From positions 1-39,182 of IMG/VR virus record IMGVR_UViG_3300009593_000046: DNA of 39,182 nucleotides; one strand, given 5' to 3'. Source of the DNA: a virus. Of the stretch, positions 7,480 to 16,356 are shown piece by piece. Position 1 is the first letter of the stretch. Each line of letters starts with the position of its first letter. The notes below the pieces were generated by a model. It was not told the origin of the DNA and did no database searches. It saw only the letters and a program-made list of their open reading frames with translations. The position numbers were made by a program, and so were the translations under genes.

Positions 7480-9603
7480 ATGAAATATAAAATATTGGCA
7501 ATAACCCTAATACTGACAGCGGCATGCCAGGATAACCAACCAAACTCCTCTTCTTCCGACGAAGACGCCTCCAGAATAATCTCAAATACAATGGATGCAT
7601 CCGCAGTCGACCAAGAAGTAAATGTAATTGAATGGGTCCCCCCCGATATGTACATCGACCCATGTGTGGATATTACAAGTACAGACCCACGCTTTTGTGA
7701 TTGTAAGCCACAATGTTGTCAACGGCAGATGTGGTATTGCCCCCCTTCGGGGCTGGGAGTTCAGGCAGCAGAAGTTACGATGAACATTTGCGATGATGAA
7801 TACAACATTTGTGACAGGTCCATCGATTTGACCTGTCCCCCGAACGAGATTTTATCTAGATCAAATTGCAACACCATTTTAGAGTGTCCACCTGGAATAC
7901 AAAACGACATAACGATTACAGTCCAATGCGAAATTGAAGGCGTTCAAGGAGAACAAGAAATCTTATGTCAAAAGGGAGAAATAATATATGGAGAGTGCGT
8001 GATCTGTGAGCCTTCGGAGGAAAGATGCAATTATCAGGATGATGATTGCGATGGTCAAATTGATGAAGAACAGAGAAATGCTTGTGATGAATGTGGGCCT
8101 CTACCACCCGAATCCTGCGACAACGTCGATAATGATTGTAATGGTCAAATAGATGAGGAACTTGTCAGGGAGTGCCAGACTGCCTGCGGCCGCGGCCTTG
8201 AAGTATGTGAAGCGGGTAACTGGATATCTTGCACAGCGCGCCAACCGATAGAAGAGGAGTGCGATGGTGAAGATAATGACTGCGATGGTCAAATTGATGA
8301 AGGCTTAAATTGCCTTTGTACAATCGATGATGTGGGAAATCTTATACCCTGCTCGGAGCCTCCGCTTGTCTGTGGACAGGGGTTTAAGACTTGTGAATGT
8401 GTTGATCCCAATTGCACAGAGATGAGGATGACCGACTGCGCAGCGCTTTGCAATTATGTTCCGATCCCATCCCCACCTGCATGCGATCCATTGCGTGGGT
8501 TAATCACACAAGAAGAGTGTAATAATTTTGATGAGGATTGCGACGTACAAATTGATGAAAACCTCTCTCAAGCATGCTACACTGGTCCCCCAGACACTCT
8601 TTTGGTCGGCGTGTGCGCACCGGGCGAGGCATATTGTTTAAACGGTGCCTGGGGCGGAGATAGGAATAATCAATTCGAACCCGGTTTTTGTCCAGGCGAA
8701 ATTACCCCCCAAGAAGAAATCTGTGACGGCGCCGACAACGACTGCGACGGTGAGGTGGACTACGGAGAAGAAATTAGAGAAACAGATATATTATTCATAG
8801 TTGACTGGTCAGGCTCTATGGATGATCAAATCGGCGCTGTAAAGGTCGCTCTTAATCGGTTTGCTACCCATTTTGCTGCTGAGGAGCCATTGCAATGGGG
8901 CTTGGTCATCGGCCCTAAGGAGCTTGTTGAGGATGGGGACGAGACACTAGTTTTGGTTTCTGATATCTCTCCCTTTGATCAATTTTTAAATTCTTTTGCC
9001 GCCCTTGGCAGCGCAGGTATGGACACCGGTAGCGAAATGTTATTAGACGCCGTTTACCTAGCAGTTAGAAACATCTCAGCCGCGGCCAACGTTGACCTCG
9101 CGACAACTACCTGGTGGAGAAACACTGCATCTGTCCCTGAGAAAGAAAACTTTATAATTAATTGGCGCCCTACATCTGAAAGAATAGTAATAGTTTTTAG
9201 TGACGAAGAAGAGCAGTCATACCTGAGGGATATAGGGGACCCTGAAGGGCCCGGCAGACCAATCACACAAGCGATTGTCGAAGACGCCGTACGCGGTGGT
9301 ATAAATCTCAAAGTATATACATTTTCGTCCGGCAGAGCTTTCGGAGGTAGAAATTTCGACTGGGAAGATATCGCGCTAGCAGGAAATGGTTCTCATTTTG
9401 AGTTAACCTCTGACGCACTCAGTATGTATAACGATTTAATGTCTATTATAGATGAAGCTTGTTTACCCAGAGAACAGGATCAGCAGCCAGCAGCCCAAGA
9501 AGACGAAAATCAGCAAGGGGCATTTAACATCCCAGGTGGTTTTTTTTTCTCAAAGGCATCATATTCGGCACGGTATGATTACAAATATAAAGTATGCTTT
9601 TAA
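7480..9603 (+). CDS. Secreted lipoprotein with MopE-type metal-binding repeats and a vWA domain
   Basis: A 707-aa protein with a lipoprotein signal peptide (lipobox LTAAC, lipidated C16). A Cys-rich region then carries five copies of the pattern C-x5-D-C-(D/N)-x-(Q/E)-(I/V)-D at about residues 183-196, 213-226, 261-274, 347-360 and 415-428. This is the putative Ca/metal-binding motif typical of MopE-like proteins of Deltaproteobacteria. A von Willebrand A domain follows (about 436-660) with MIDAS D442-x-S444-x-S446 in FIVDWSGSMDD, and a later Asp in IVFSDEEE. It is likely anchored in a host membrane, binding metal and protein ligands. Superinfection exclusion or adhesion is speculation. The stop overlaps the next start by 10 nt. 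Confidence 0.82.
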   Translation: MKYKILAITLILTAACQDNQPNSSSSDEDASRIISNTMDASAVDQEVNVIEWVPPDMYIDPCVDITSTDPRFCDCKPQCCQRQMWYCPPSGLGVQAAEVTMNICDDEYNICDRSIDLTCPPNEILSRSNCNTILECPPGIQNDITITVQCEIEGVQGEQEILCQKGEIIYGECVICEPSEERCNYQDDDCDGQIDEEQRNACDECGPLPPESCDNVDNDCNGQIDEELVRECQTACGRGLEVCEAGNWISCTARQPIEEECDGEDNDCDGQIDEGLNCLCTIDDVGNLIPCSEPPLVCGQGFKTCECVDPNCTEMRMTDCAALCNYVPIPSPPACDPLRGLITQEECNNFDEDCDVQIDENLSQACYTGPPDTLLVGVCAPGEAYCLNGAWGGDRNNQFEPGFCPGEITPQEEICDGADNDCDGEVDYGEEIRETDILFIVDWSGSMDDQIGAVKVALNRFATHFAAEEPLQWGLVIGPKELVEDGDETLVLVSDISPFDQFLNSFAALGSAGMDTGSEMLLDAVYLAVRNISAAANVDLATTTWWRNTASVPEKENFIINWRPTSERIVIVFSDEEEQSYLRDIGDPEGPGRPITQAIVEDAVRGGINLKVYTFSSGRAFGGRNFDWEDIALAGNGSHFELTSDALSMYNDLMSIIDEACLPREQDQQPAAQEDENQQGAFNIPGGFFFSKASYSARYDYKYKVCF

Positions 9604-10355
9604 AAAATATAGTAATTGGTAGCGATTTGGCTTCTATAGCGTATGCCTTTGTTAATGATTATTATTTTTTAGTCAACAATAGCATTGGTCCTTTATTTTT
9701 TGAGCAGGGATTTGCTTTGTTTGGGAAGAAGAGATCAGATTATACTTGGTCAAGATTACAGATGCTACTTTCACTACAAGGCAAATTGTTAAACTATAAC
9801 AAAAATAAAACAATAAGACTACGAGAGCGAGAAATTAAAATATCCCAATCTGGATCTACGTTTAAATATAAATTTGAAAAATGTGAAATATTTGACCCTA
9901 CTGGTCTAGTTTTTGAAAATATTGTCTCGTCACCAATCGGGATATTTTATGAAGTTTATGACGATTTCGAATTAAGTTGCTTGGGGAAAAAACATAATTT
10001 TATAGAACCCAAACTGTCCGATGAACAGTTTGCAAAAGAAATACATTATTATACATCATCCCGTGTAGACGGAGCTAATTACGTAACTGATTGCGTTGTA
10101 AAATCAATACTGACACATAAGCAGCTAATGAACTTTGATTTTTCTGACACAATGGCTCGCTTCGCCGTCGATCGTCACCTGACCTCTCTTGGAATAAGGG
10201 GCAATTTTATGAATTTATATAAAAACGGAAATCCTAAGTATAGGAGGCCTAAAATTTTACATAAAAAAAGATTAGTGACTGAAAGGGATATGAATAAATA
10301 CATAGATTCTGAAACGATAAAATTTTCGAATAAAAAAATGGAGAACTTATTTTGA
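9594..10355 (+). CDS. Hypothetical protein
   Basis: A 253-aa protein I do not recognise. The N-terminus (LLKNIVIGSDLASIAYAF) resembles the beta-alpha opening of dinucleotide-binding proteins, but the Gly spacing is not a clear Rossmann signature. The C-terminal third is basic. It begins inside the 3' end of the lipoprotein gene and overlaps the next start by 4 nt (TTGA), so the three genes are probably translationally coupled. Its codon content is more AT-rich than the lipoprotein's. Confidence 0.75.
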   Translation: MLLKNIVIGSDLASIAYAFVNDYYFLVNNSIGPLFFEQGFALFGKKRSDYTWSRLQMLLSLQGKLLNYNKNKTIRLREREIKISQSGSTFKYKFEKCEIFDPTGLVFENIVSSPIGIFYEVYDDFELSCLGKKHNFIEPKLSDEQFAKEIHYYTSSRVDGANYVTDCVVKSILTHKQLMNFDFSDTMARFAVDRHLTSLGIRGNFMNLYKNGNPKYRRPKILHKKRLVTERDMNKYIDSETIKFSNKKMENLF

Positions 10356-11221
10356 TAACACCTTCTCCACGAGGAATAAGCCTCGCTGGAATTATTCCTC
10401 TTTCTGGTTGGAAAAACTCGTTTGATTTCCCTTGGCCTGACTATTTGCAACCGTTAAGGGAAGGTTTTTTGGCAATCGAAAGATCCGTTCATGAGTGTGC
10501 CCTAGCCGGCTGTGACACCATTTGGGTTGTCTGTAACGATGATGTGGCACCTTTAATTAGGAAGAGAGTGGGAGACTACGTTATGTCCCCGAGATATTTT
10601 CAGGAAAAAGATTTTGTAAAAAGAAAAGATTATCACGAAAAATGGATCCCAGTATTCTATACTCCGATAAACCAAAAAGATAGAAACCGCCGCGATTCTT
10701 TGGGTTGGTCTGTTTTGCACGGCGCCTTAACTGCTTTTAAAATTTCTCACAACATGAGTAAGTGGGTTTGTCCTACAAAATATTATATTTCTTTTCCATA
10801 TGGTATTTATAATCCAGAAATAGTCACAAAGAATAGGGCTTTAATCAGAGGCCGCGAATCAATATTTTTGGCCCACAAAGACGAGACAGTTAAGGATAAA
10901 AAGTATTTAGGCTTCACCCTGTTTCCTAGCCAATGGGTTGAATTAAAGAGGCATATAAAGAACTCTTGCACCGGGGGCTCTAGAATATTACCACCCCAGG
11001 AACGATGGTCTAGTCGTAATTTTACCCTTGACAAAATCTTTAATAATGATATAATGAATATAGATAAAAAATTAGAAATCATAGAATACTACGACATGGA
11101 CACCTGGCAAAATTTAAAAAATTATTATAGCTCCAAAATAAAAATACCGAGACCTACTAGAAAATTTATGAAACCTTACACTTTTGATAGCAAAGGACAA
11201 GATGAATACGAAATACATTGA
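10352..11221 (+). CDS. Hypothetical protein, possibly nucleotidyltransferase-like fold
   Basis: A 289-aa protein with an N-terminus like a GT-A/nucleotidyltransferase fold: GISLAGIIPLSG (residues 8-19), then IERSVHECALAGCDTIWVV, the 'aG...IwVV' strand-helix seen in sugar-nucleotide transferases. Neither a clear G-x-G-T-R-x9-K signature nor the metal-binding Asp is obvious, so activity is uncertain. The start is TTG 10352 with GGAG 9 nt upstream, overlapping the previous stop (TTGA). The unit 9594-11405 lies just before DNA polymerase and is closely packed. Confidence 0.7.
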   Translation: MITPSPRGISLAGIIPLSGWKNSFDFPWPDYLQPLREGFLAIERSVHECALAGCDTIWVVCNDDVAPLIRKRVGDYVMSPRYFQEKDFVKRKDYHEKWIPVFYTPINQKDRNRRDSLGWSVLHGALTAFKISHNMSKWVCPTKYYISFPYGIYNPEIVTKNRALIRGRESIFLAHKDETVKDKKYLGFTLFPSQWVELKRHIKNSCTGGSRILPPQERWSSRNFTLDKIFNNDIMNIDKKLEIIEYYDMDTWQNLKNYYSSKIKIPRPTRKFMKPYTFDSKGQDEYEIH

Positions 11222-11405
11222 ATCCATATACAACGAAATCCCATACCAGATAAAAGCAATGGTGAATTTCCCAGATGCCTATATTTTCTTGACAAACGAG
11301 CAAGAAAATTTTATAATCAATTTGTTTGAAAATGAAAGACAATTGGTAAAAGAGACACTACTTGAAACAATTGATGAAATGAAAGGAATAGTAGATGAAA
11401 TCTAG
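11202..11405 (+). CDS. Small hypothetical acidic protein
   Basis: A 67-aa acidic helical protein with no recognised domain. ATG 11202 is preferred over TTG 11184 because AAGGA sits 4-5 nt upstream. It starts inside the 3' end of the previous gene and its own 3' end overlaps the DNA polymerase start by 11 nt, so translation may be coupled to polymerase. Confidence 0.65.
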   Translation: MNTKYIESIYNEIPYQIKAMVNFPDAYIFLTNEQENFIINLFENERQLVKETLLETIDEMKGIVDEI

Positions 11406-14400
11406 AGTCAAAAATTCAATACCATTTGTGGGTCTTCACGCCCATTCTGTCGCAGGTTCTCCCTTCGACGCCCTCGGTTACCCGCCAGATCATATGGATT
11501 TCGCATATCAAAACGGAATGGACGCGCTAGCACTTACAGACCATGGCAACATGAATGGTCTTGCTTGGCAAGTTTTGCACGCGAAAAAGATGCTCCAAGC
11601 AGGTAAAGAATTCAAGCCTATTTTTGGATGCGAAGCATACTTTATTCCGTCTGTTAAGAAATGGAAAAAAGAATATGATGATGTCAAGGCAGCTTCAAAG
11701 AAAAAATCGGACTATGAGGCAGGCAATTCTGGCACCACAGTGGAGAATGAGGGAGCCTCAAAGAAGAAGATCAAGTCAATTTTAAATAGGCGCCGCCACC
11801 TCATCTTATTAGCCATGAACCAAACAGGACTACAAAACATCTTCAAAATGATTTCACAGTCTTACTCTGGAGATAACTTTTATCGGTATCCCCGAGTCGA
11901 CTATGATATGCTGCAAAAGCATAATGAAGGTGTTATAGCTGCCTCAGCATGCTTGGGTGGTATATATGCTGGGAATTATTGGGAGAATCGAGACACAGGT
12001 CCTGATGCAATTCTTCACGCGATGAGGGAAACAACGCAGAATATGCAGTCCATCTTTGGGGATAGGTGGTATGGAGAACTGCAGTGGAACAACGTCCCGG
12101 AGCAGCACGATCTCAATCAATATATTATCCAGATGCATCAGGAATTCGGAGTTGAACTCATCTCAACCGCTGATTCTCATTATTATAATGCGGATGTTTG
12201 GAAAGATCGAGAACTCTATAAACGACTAGGGTGGTTGGGCAAAGGCAAGCCAGATTACTTATCTGATGAACTTCCACTCTCCGTCGAAGAAGTTGGATAC
12301 GAACTATACCCAAAGAACGGTGACCAGATGTTCGAATCTTACAAGAAATATTCGAAAGAGTGCGGAGTGGAATATGACGATAAATTGATTCTTGATTCAA
12401 TTGCCAGAACTCATCAAATTGCTCACGATAGAATTGACACGTTCCTACCAGACAATACCGTCCGACTACCCGATTTCGTCGTCCCAGAGGGCTCAACCGC
12501 CGCTCAAACCTTGGCAGCGCTGTGTGTCGAGGGCCTTCGTTCTCTTGATTTACACACAAAGCCGGAGTATGTTACTCGTCTTAAACACGAGGTTGGCGTT
12601 ATTGAGGAAAGAGGCTTCTCTAAATATTTCTTGACGATGAAGTCCATCGCCGATGTTGCAGTAGACAAGCAGCTAGTCGGAGCCGGTCGCGGTTCGGCTG
12701 CTGGGTCGCTTGTTGCATATGTTTTGAACATTACTCAAGTGAACCCTATTAAATACGGCCTTCAGTTCGAGAGATTTTTGACTAAGGGAGGCGCCGGATA
12801 CCCAGATATCGATTATGATGTGTCTGACCCGATGGTTCTTAAAGAGATTCTAATTGACCAATGGGGAGATAACTCCGTTGTACCTATTACAAATTGGAAC
12901 ACGCTTCAGTTGCGGTCTCTCATCAAAGACATTTCTAAGTTCTATGGTATTGAATTCACTGAGGTTAACAATGTTACTAGCAAGATGGTTTATGAAGCCA
13001 CTCCGCTTGCAAAGAAAAAACATGGAATAACCGCCGGCGTTTATGTGCCAACATTCGAAGAGTTGATGGAATTTTCAGAGTCCTTGCAGAAGTTTTTACA
13101 AAAATATCCACATATTAAGACCCACATTGAAAAATTATATGGTCAAACACGGTCTGCCTCTCGCCATGCCGGCGGAGTTGTTGTAGGAGAAAACCTAGAT
13201 CAGTGGATGCCACTTATCAATTCCGGAGGCGTCCGCCAAACGCCCTGGTCTGAAGGTCAAAATGTGCGACATCTTGAGCCAATGGGGTTCATCAAATTTG
13301 ATATCCTTGGCCTTGCTTCCTTGCGAATGTTGGAAGGAGCCATCGAGCGTATCCTTAAACGACACCATGGGATGGTCAAGCCTACATTTGCGGATATTAA
13401 AGATTTTTATGATAAGAATCTACACCCAGAAAAGATTGATTTGGATGATAAGGAAGTTTGGCAAAATATCTTCCACAAAGGTAAGTGGGCTGGTATATTC
13501 CAATTTACTGAACCAGGCGCTCAGTCATTTTGCAAAAATGCGAAGCCAGATAATATCATTGACTTGTCTGCGATCACTTCTATTTACCGACCAGGCCCAT
13601 TGGGCGCGGGAGTGGATAGAAAGTATATTGGAGCAAAGTCAAACCCAGAGGATGTGGAGTATGTTAATAATCATGTTCGCGAAGTGACGGAAGAAACATA
13701 CGGTTTCCTTATTTTTCAGGAGCAGATTGCTATGTTGGCTCACAAACTGGGCAAGGACCTATCCTTGGATGAAGGCAACAAATTGAGAAAACTTCTAACA
13801 AAGAAAGGCACTGGCGAAGTCCAGACCCAGAAAGACAAGATCTTTGATAAGTTCAAGCGAGGGTGTTTGGAGAAAGGAATGAAAGACTATGAAGCTAGAG
13901 AACTTTGGGAAACTTTTGAATATTTTTCAGGCTATGGCTTCAATAAGTCTCACGCTGTATCCTATTGCGTGCTGTCTTATCAGTGTGCTTATCTTCTTAA
14001 CTATTATCCTGCGGAGTGGCTTGCAGCTTTTTTAGATAAAGAACCAGAAACACGCAAAGAACGGGCCATTGCCACAGCTAAGTCCCTGGGATATATAGTT
14101 GAGCCTTTGAATATTAATACATCAGGAGCCAACTGGGAAATCAGTGAAGATGGTCAGACGCTTATTCAGCCTCTGTCATCCATCAAGGGTCTCGGCATTA
14201 AAGCTATCGAACAAATTATTAATAATCGCCCGTTCAATACAATTGAGGAATTTCTCTTCCATCCGGATATAACTTATTCTAAATTAAATAAAAAATCGAT
14301 CCACGCTTTAACCTTGGCGCAAGCACTAAATATTTTAATGGATGACAGGTTCACAGGATTAAAACACTTCTGGACCGCGATATCAGAGAAGCGCCCACGG

Positions 14401-14829
14401 AAGGAGAAAAATTTAATTGAAAACATTAAATTGTATGCCCCGGAAGGAGATTTCTCAGAAGAGGAGAAGCTCGAACATTTGGTTAATTTGACCGGGGTTT
14501 TTCCTATTAGCGCAGTTGTTACACCGAGAGTCAGACAAAAACTAGATGAACTTTACATTCCGCCCATTTCTGAGTTTGATCCTGAGCTTGGAGTCACTTG
14601 GTTTATCCCTCGCGAGTGCAAGTTGAAGAAGTCAAAAAACGGTAAGAACTTTTATGTCGTTAAGGTTATCGATGATAATAACGAAGCAAGAGTGATACGT
14701 TGTTGGGGAGTGGACCCGGAGAGAGATATCGTACAAATTAATCGCCCATACATGGCTAGGTTAAATTATAATCAGCAGTGGGGATTTTCCACTTTTAGTA
14801 TGAGAAAAATGTTTAAATTATTAGCTTAG
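11395..14829 (+). CDS. dnaE: DNA polymerase III alpha subunit (DnaE, family C)
   Basis: The 1144-aa replicative polymerase, near the usual DnaE length. The N-terminal PHP domain keeps H15/H17 and D49-H50. The palm shows GAGRGSAAGSLVAY and the catalytic pair D471/D473 in PDIDYD. The finger region has TSIYRPGPLG, and FNKSHAVSYC is the usual conserved element before the beta-binding/HhH region. A C-terminal OB-like segment follows (about 1060-1130). No beta clamp, tau or epsilon gene is visible here, so it may use host subunits or ones encoded elsewhere. A family C enzyme beside T4-like SSB and recombinase genes is a mosaic arrangement. Confidence 0.93.
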   Translation: MKSRVKNSIPFVGLHAHSVAGSPFDALGYPPDHMDFAYQNGMDALALTDHGNMNGLAWQVLHAKKMLQAGKEFKPIFGCEAYFIPSVKKWKKEYDDVKAASKKKSDYEAGNSGTTVENEGASKKKIKSILNRRRHLILLAMNQTGLQNIFKMISQSYSGDNFYRYPRVDYDMLQKHNEGVIAASACLGGIYAGNYWENRDTGPDAILHAMRETTQNMQSIFGDRWYGELQWNNVPEQHDLNQYIIQMHQEFGVELISTADSHYYNADVWKDRELYKRLGWLGKGKPDYLSDELPLSVEEVGYELYPKNGDQMFESYKKYSKECGVEYDDKLILDSIARTHQIAHDRIDTFLPDNTVRLPDFVVPEGSTAAQTLAALCVEGLRSLDLHTKPEYVTRLKHEVGVIEERGFSKYFLTMKSIADVAVDKQLVGAGRGSAAGSLVAYVLNITQVNPIKYGLQFERFLTKGGAGYPDIDYDVSDPMVLKEILIDQWGDNSVVPITNWNTLQLRSLIKDISKFYGIEFTEVNNVTSKMVYEATPLAKKKHGITAGVYVPTFEELMEFSESLQKFLQKYPHIKTHIEKLYGQTRSASRHAGGVVVGENLDQWMPLINSGGVRQTPWSEGQNVRHLEPMGFIKFDILGLASLRMLEGAIERILKRHHGMVKPTFADIKDFYDKNLHPEKIDLDDKEVWQNIFHKGKWAGIFQFTEPGAQSFCKNAKPDNIIDLSAITSIYRPGPLGAGVDRKYIGAKSNPEDVEYVNNHVREVTEETYGFLIFQEQIAMLAHKLGKDLSLDEGNKLRKLLTKKGTGEVQTQKDKIFDKFKRGCLEKGMKDYEARELWETFEYFSGYGFNKSHAVSYCVLSYQCAYLLNYYPAEWLAAFLDKEPETRKERAIATAKSLGYIVEPLNINTSGANWEISEDGQTLIQPLSSIKGLGIKAIEQIINNRPFNTIEEFLFHPDITYSKLNKKSIHALTLAQALNILMDDRFTGLKHFWTAISEKRPRKEKNLIENIKLYAPEGDFSEEEKLEHLVNLTGVFPISAVVTPRVRQKLDELYIPPISEFDPELGVTWFIPRECKLKKSKNGKNFYVVKVIDDNNEARVIRCWGVDPERDIVQINRPYMARLNYNQQWGFSTFSMRKMFKLLA

Positions 14830-14838
14830 GAGTATATA

Positions 14839-15003
14839 ATGAATTTATACACAATTGTGTTAAAGAACACAGATCAGAATTCGATAAAAAAACAAACTGT
14901 AAAAAAGATAACCTTCCCTGAGGCCGCCATGGTCGCAAATAAACTCAAAGCCAGTTTGGGTTTTGAGTGGGAAATCACAAGTATCGTGAAAAAGGAGAAA
15001 TAA
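14839..15003 (+). CDS. Small hypothetical protein
   Basis: A 54-aa protein starting MNLYTIVLKN. TTAGGAG, which overlaps the dnaE stop, is placed 6-7 nt before the ATG, and the stop abuts the next ATG. The predicted pattern is strand, helix (FPEAAMVANKLKA), strand, giving a small alpha/beta fold. The function is unknown. The good Shine-Dalgarno and exact spacing between two real genes support it. Confidence 0.65.
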   Translation: MNLYTIVLKNTDQNSIKKQTVKKITFPEAAMVANKLKASLGFEWEITSIVKKEK

Positions 15004-15660
15004 ATGGCTAGAGTAAAGGGACTGAACGCAAAAATTGTAGCAAATCAGTATAAACAAATTTTTGATAATAAGGGTTATGCTTTTTTTGAAAATGGGGATT
15101 TCAATTTGAATATTGTAGGGGTCAGAAATGATTCTGGAGATGCCTCAAAATTTGATGATTTTATAATCATTCTGTATAAAGATTCCGCACAGTGGGTATA
15201 CGACGTTTACGCGGCAACTACGGAGCCTGGAACAAACATATTACGTCGACCAATAAAGGAAGTTAGACACAAAGGGACAGCAATTTTGGTACCAGATCAA
15301 TACCGATCTACTTATCGAATCGGTACCCACGGCGGCCGCAGAAAATATACTGCACTTTGCCAACGCGGAGGAAAGGTCCGAGTTGTCAGGGATAATAACA
15401 GAGATACAAAGCCAGACTACCACAATCCAGAGGAAACTGGATGGTTTGGGATCAATATCCATAAGCACTGGGGATCCGACGCGCGAATTAATACTGGCGG
15501 CGTATCTGCAGGCTGTCAGGTTTTTCAAAGTAGTAAAGACTTTTACGAGTTTATGGATACTTGTGAAAAAGCATCGGATAAGTGGGGTAACAGCTTTACT
15601 TACACGCTTATTGAGGAAGTCGATTTAAAGAATTATGGATTGGAGTATGACATTGTCTAA
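15004..15660 (+). CDS. Putative L,D-transpeptidase-like (H...SxGC) cell-wall enzyme
   Basis: A 218-aa protein whose C-terminal half carries a YkuD-like active-site pattern: H153 in INIHKHWG, then 14 residues, then S168-A-G-C171-Q. L,D-transpeptidases have H-x(14-17)-(S/T)HGC, so the catalytic His and Cys are in the right place, although the usual His before Gly is Ala. No signal peptide is seen, so a phage enzyme would need holin release or packaging. It could be a peptidoglycan-remodelling or lysis enzyme, or a structural protein retaining the fold. AAGGAG precedes the ATG. Confidence 0.7.
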   Translation: MARVKGLNAKIVANQYKQIFDNKGYAFFENGDFNLNIVGVRNDSGDASKFDDFIIILYKDSAQWVYDVYAATTEPGTNILRRPIKEVRHKGTAILVPDQYRSTYRIGTHGGRRKYTALCQRGGKVRVVRDNNRDTKPDYHNPEETGWFGINIHKHWGSDARINTGGVSAGCQVFQSSKDFYEFMDTCEKASDKWGNSFTYTLIEEVDLKNYGLEYDIV

Positions 15661-16114
15661 AGAAGTAAGAATATTTAAGGTCAGAGAAAATTCAAAATTA
15701 CCGTCGCGCGCTCATTCGACCGACGCTGGTATGGATCTATTCTATTGCCCCGATGGGGGCATAAAATTCACAACCCTATTGCCTGGAGAATCAAAATTAT
15801 TCTCAACAGGTCTAAAAATACAAGTACCCAGCAATCACATGCTTCAGATTATGAATAAATCTGGCATTGCCTCGAAAAGATCTTTGATTGTAGGCGCCTG
15901 TGTGGTCGATGAGGGATACACAGGAGAAGTGTTTGTAAACCTGCACAATATTGGAAAACACACACAAATAATTGAAGCCGGCAATAAATTAGCCCAAGGA
16001 GTTTTTGTAAAAATAGAAAAACCACCTTTCAAAGTAGTCAAAAACTCAGAAGATCTTTACGGAGAAGCCACCAGCCGCGGCACCGGGTCTCTTGGGTCAA
16101 CTGGAGATACATGA
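15653..16114 (+). CDS. dut: dUTP pyrophosphatase (dUTPase)
   Basis: A trimeric dUTPase of 153 aa that hydrolyses dUTP to dUMP, keeping uracil out of phage DNA. All five motifs are present: AHSTDAGMDLF (20-30), NKSGIA (68-73), VDEGYTGE (85-92), NKLAQGVF (111-118) and the Gly-rich P-loop-like RGTGSLGSTG (142-151). I prefer TTG 15653 because GGAG is 7 nt upstream; ATG 15647 (GGAG only 1 nt away) and ATG 15635 are alternatives. It overlaps both neighbours by a few bases. Confidence 0.9.
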   Translation: MSKEVRIFKVRENSKLPSRAHSTDAGMDLFYCPDGGIKFTTLLPGESKLFSTGLKIQVPSNHMLQIMNKSGIASKRSLIVGACVVDEGYTGEVFVNLHNIGKHTQIIEAGNKLAQGVFVKIEKPPFKVVKNSEDLYGEATSRGTGSLGSTGDT

Positions 16115-16356
16115 TGACGAGTTTTGCTAGAAAATTAAAGAGAAAACAACTTACTTTAGCAAGAAAACAATTTATGAAAGATTTTAAAAAATCAATGAAA
16201 AAGTTCAAGAGACAAGTTGTGTGTTCAATTTGCCAGAGGCCACCCGTTTCTGGTGAAAATATAGATGATTGGCACATCGAAAAAAAGTCAAATAATATTG
16301 ACTTAGTGTGCACAAGCTGCTACTCTGATAAAGGTGAGGACAAAAATAATGATTAA
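16111..16356 (+). CDS. Small zinc-ribbon-like protein
   Basis: An 81-aa protein with a Lys/Arg-rich helical N-terminus (residues 7-34) and a C-terminal pair of CxxC knuckles (CSIC and CTSC), suggesting one structural zinc. The layout suits nucleic-acid binding, but no function can be assigned. It starts in an ATGA overlap with the dUTPase and overlaps the next gene by 8 nt. Confidence 0.7.
   Translation: MMTSFARKLKRKQLTLARKQFMKDFKKSMKKFKRQVVCSICQRPPVSGENIDDWHIEKKSNNIDLVCTSCYSDKGEDKNND

Noticed and set aside
8101-8292. ORFs on the minus strand inside the Asp/Cys repeats of the lipoprotein gene
   Set aside because: They are shadows of the repeat codons with no Shine-Dalgarno or protein features.
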